From NCBI RefSeq assembly GCF_964204865.1, contig NC_135250.1, positions 24,109,395 through 24,173,394 of the forward strand: a stretch of 64,000 nucleotides of DNA, read 5' to 3'. The notes below the pieces were generated by a model, which searched no databases, had not been told where the DNA came from, and was given only the letters and a program-made list of their open reading frames with translations. Shown here piece after piece: positions 62,808 to 64,000 of the stretch; position 1 is the first letter of the stretch; each line of letters starts with the position of its first letter. The position numbers were made by a program, and so were the translations under genes. Source of the DNA: Styela clava. Its lineage: Eukaryota > Chordata > Ascidiacea > Stolidobranchia > Styelidae.

Positions 62808-62911
62808 ATGCATCGCGTACCGAATGGTCACAGGGCCAATTCTACGGGCACATCACTTGATCGCCATGGAATCTCCGAGAGAATATCTGAAACATCACAA
62901 GAAAAAAGTAA
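62808..62911 (+). CDS. Candidate first coding exon (plus), hydrophilic
   Basis: ATG at 62808 opens a hydrophilic frame (MHRVPNGHRANSTGTSLDRH, continuing Ser/Glu-rich) of about 34 codons that meets a perfect donor, AAA|GTAAGT, at 62912. Base composition is less AT-rich than its surroundings. No continuation is identified and it would overlap the intron of the minus-strand candidate at 63.9 kb, so it is tentative. Confidence 0.22.
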
Positions 62912-62934
62912 GTTACGCAGTTGGTCTTTTCACG

Positions 62935-62944
62935 CCATATATGG
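62935..62944. promoter_or_regulatory. Perfect CArG box (CCATATATGG)
   Basis: CCATATATGG fits the SRF/MADS site CC(A/T)6GG and lies in a 14-bp palindrome CGCCATATATGGCG. It sits between the two candidate first exons at 62.8 and 63.9 kb. Chance occurrence is possible in AT-rich DNA. Confidence 0.3.
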
Positions 62945-63059
62945 CGCTCTCGCATCTCCGAGTGAATTCTCTCGTTTTGAAGACTTGCCGAGAAAGAAAT
63001 GCCGAGCATTGTGTACCGGTATCTGTTACACGAATGAAATAACGAAATCACAGAGATAA

Positions 63060-63850
63060 AATAACATAATACAGAAGTGGAAGTCAAATAGCTTTTTATC
63101 GTTTGTGCGAGAATTTTTTACGGCCATGCTCATTTGGAGCGATAAGATTACTTTTGCAGCATTGTCGTTTTATGTCGATTTCAGAACATTACAAATTAGA
63201 TATGCAAAACGTTTATCAGGAATTCGCCTGGTCGATCCGAAAATATCCAAAATGCTGAAAACGATTCTTTTTAAATCTTAAGCGATTTTTAAATGTTTTC
63301 ATTATAAAAAAAAATATAAAGAGCATTGCGTATGGAAGTTTGTGATGAACGTCAGAGCGAATATAAATTAAACATAAATGCGGAAATCATCCAAACTAAT
63401 GCGCTCATAATTAACACGAAGTTACAGTATATTTACAATTCGTTCTAGCCCTGTTTTGTCGTCATGGCGTACACTATTTTATTTTTTCAACAGAATTTGG
63501 TCGGCATAACAATCCCGATATATAAAACGCAACATTATGCTGCAGTCATAAAAGTTTTTAAACAACCGTAATCTAATATTACTCTAAACCTAACGGCGGG
63601 TTTCGTGAATATTTGATAAAAGTTTGTGCTTATTAAAATCAAACTATTCCGAGAATTTCGTCCACAGTTTTTGTAGATTTATAAAATTAGATGTTGCGGA
63701 ATTTTTTTACAAGCATTCATCGTCATCTCAACATGTCGCAGTTTTTGTTTGTTTGAAAAATATCAATCTCACAAATTTCGTAATAATTGTTCAATTTACT
63801 AACGCATAACAAACACTCTAAGTGAGTTTAAAATAAATTTATCGACTCAC
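63060..63850. other. Stretch between candidate exons
   Basis: Nothing recognised; small open frames lack splice or domain support. If the minus-strand first exon at 63.9 kb is real, this is its intron. Confidence 0.4.
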
Positions 63851-63899
63851 CCCATGAGGTCCAAGAGGCAGATTCGTCATCGACTGCGGTCGCAGACAT
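63851..63899 (-). CDS. Candidate first coding exon (minus), rest of gene not found
   Basis: ATG at 63899, 16 codons (MSATAVDDESASWTSWG) and a consensus donor GTGAGT immediately after (from 63850). The short acidic/Ser-Trp peptide is plausible as the start of an intracellular protein, but I could not find a downstream acceptor exon that I trust, so the product is unknown. Confidence 0.3.
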
Positions 63900-64000
63900 A
63901 ATGGTCTCGAAAAATAAAAACATAGACTTATAAATAAAACATTGCTAAGTGCGGGTGTTACTAATATTGTGACGGAAGTCTTTCTGATACTTTTATCGAA

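Overview
This is animal genomic DNA: AT-rich, with spliced genes, mostly short introns carrying GT/AG borders, AATAAA signals downstream of stop codons, many small transposon remnants and (AAC)n/(GTT)n microsatellites. I see no bacterial operons, rRNA, tRNA or CRISPR. Gene content (vertebrate-type GCNT glycosyltransferases interrupted by introns, a PLAC8/cornifelin-type protein, a clan-2 cytochrome P450, single-cysteine-repeat membrane receptors, small secreted precursors) suggests an invertebrate deuterostome. An ascidian tunicate is my best guess, but no marker in the window proves it.

Layout. 3.0-6.4 kb: a complete seven-exon GCNT-like gene on the minus strand. 6.4-8.7 kb: repeats, including a hAT-type miniature element with a perfect 8-bp target duplication. 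8.7-9.7 kb: a three-exon PLAC8-like gene (minus). 9.7-17.2 kb: no recognised gene; SINE-like sequence near 15.1 kb. 17.3-22.4 kb: a second GCNT-like gene (plus), with the same exon phases as the first plus a Thr-rich stem. 25.7-28.1 kb: a three-exon cytochrome P450 with a GC-AG intron. 29.7-37.8 kb: three related three-exon genes for small secreted precursors (71, 78 and 76 aa), two of them in a tandem segmental duplication of about 3.5 kb. 41.6-44.9 kb (plus) and 51.4-53.8 kb (minus): two convergent six-exon genes with identical intron phases for small type I membrane proteins with one short Cys-rich repeat, similar in spacing to BCMA-type TNF-receptor modules. 44.9-51.4 kb: a nest of hAT-type remnants. 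53.8-64 kb: mostly degenerate repeats, with a few candidate isolated exons.

Gene models were assembled by hand from reading frames, splice borders and, where available, agreement between paralogues. Matching exon lengths and phases between duplicates (GCNT exons 158/225/156; peptide exons 89/80; receptor exon 136) are the strongest support. The GCNT enzymes would act in the Golgi and the P450 in the ER. The peptides would be secreted and the receptors would sit at the cell surface. No shared pathway is proven. The most novel material is the secreted cationic/anionic precursor cluster and the BCMA-like receptor pair.
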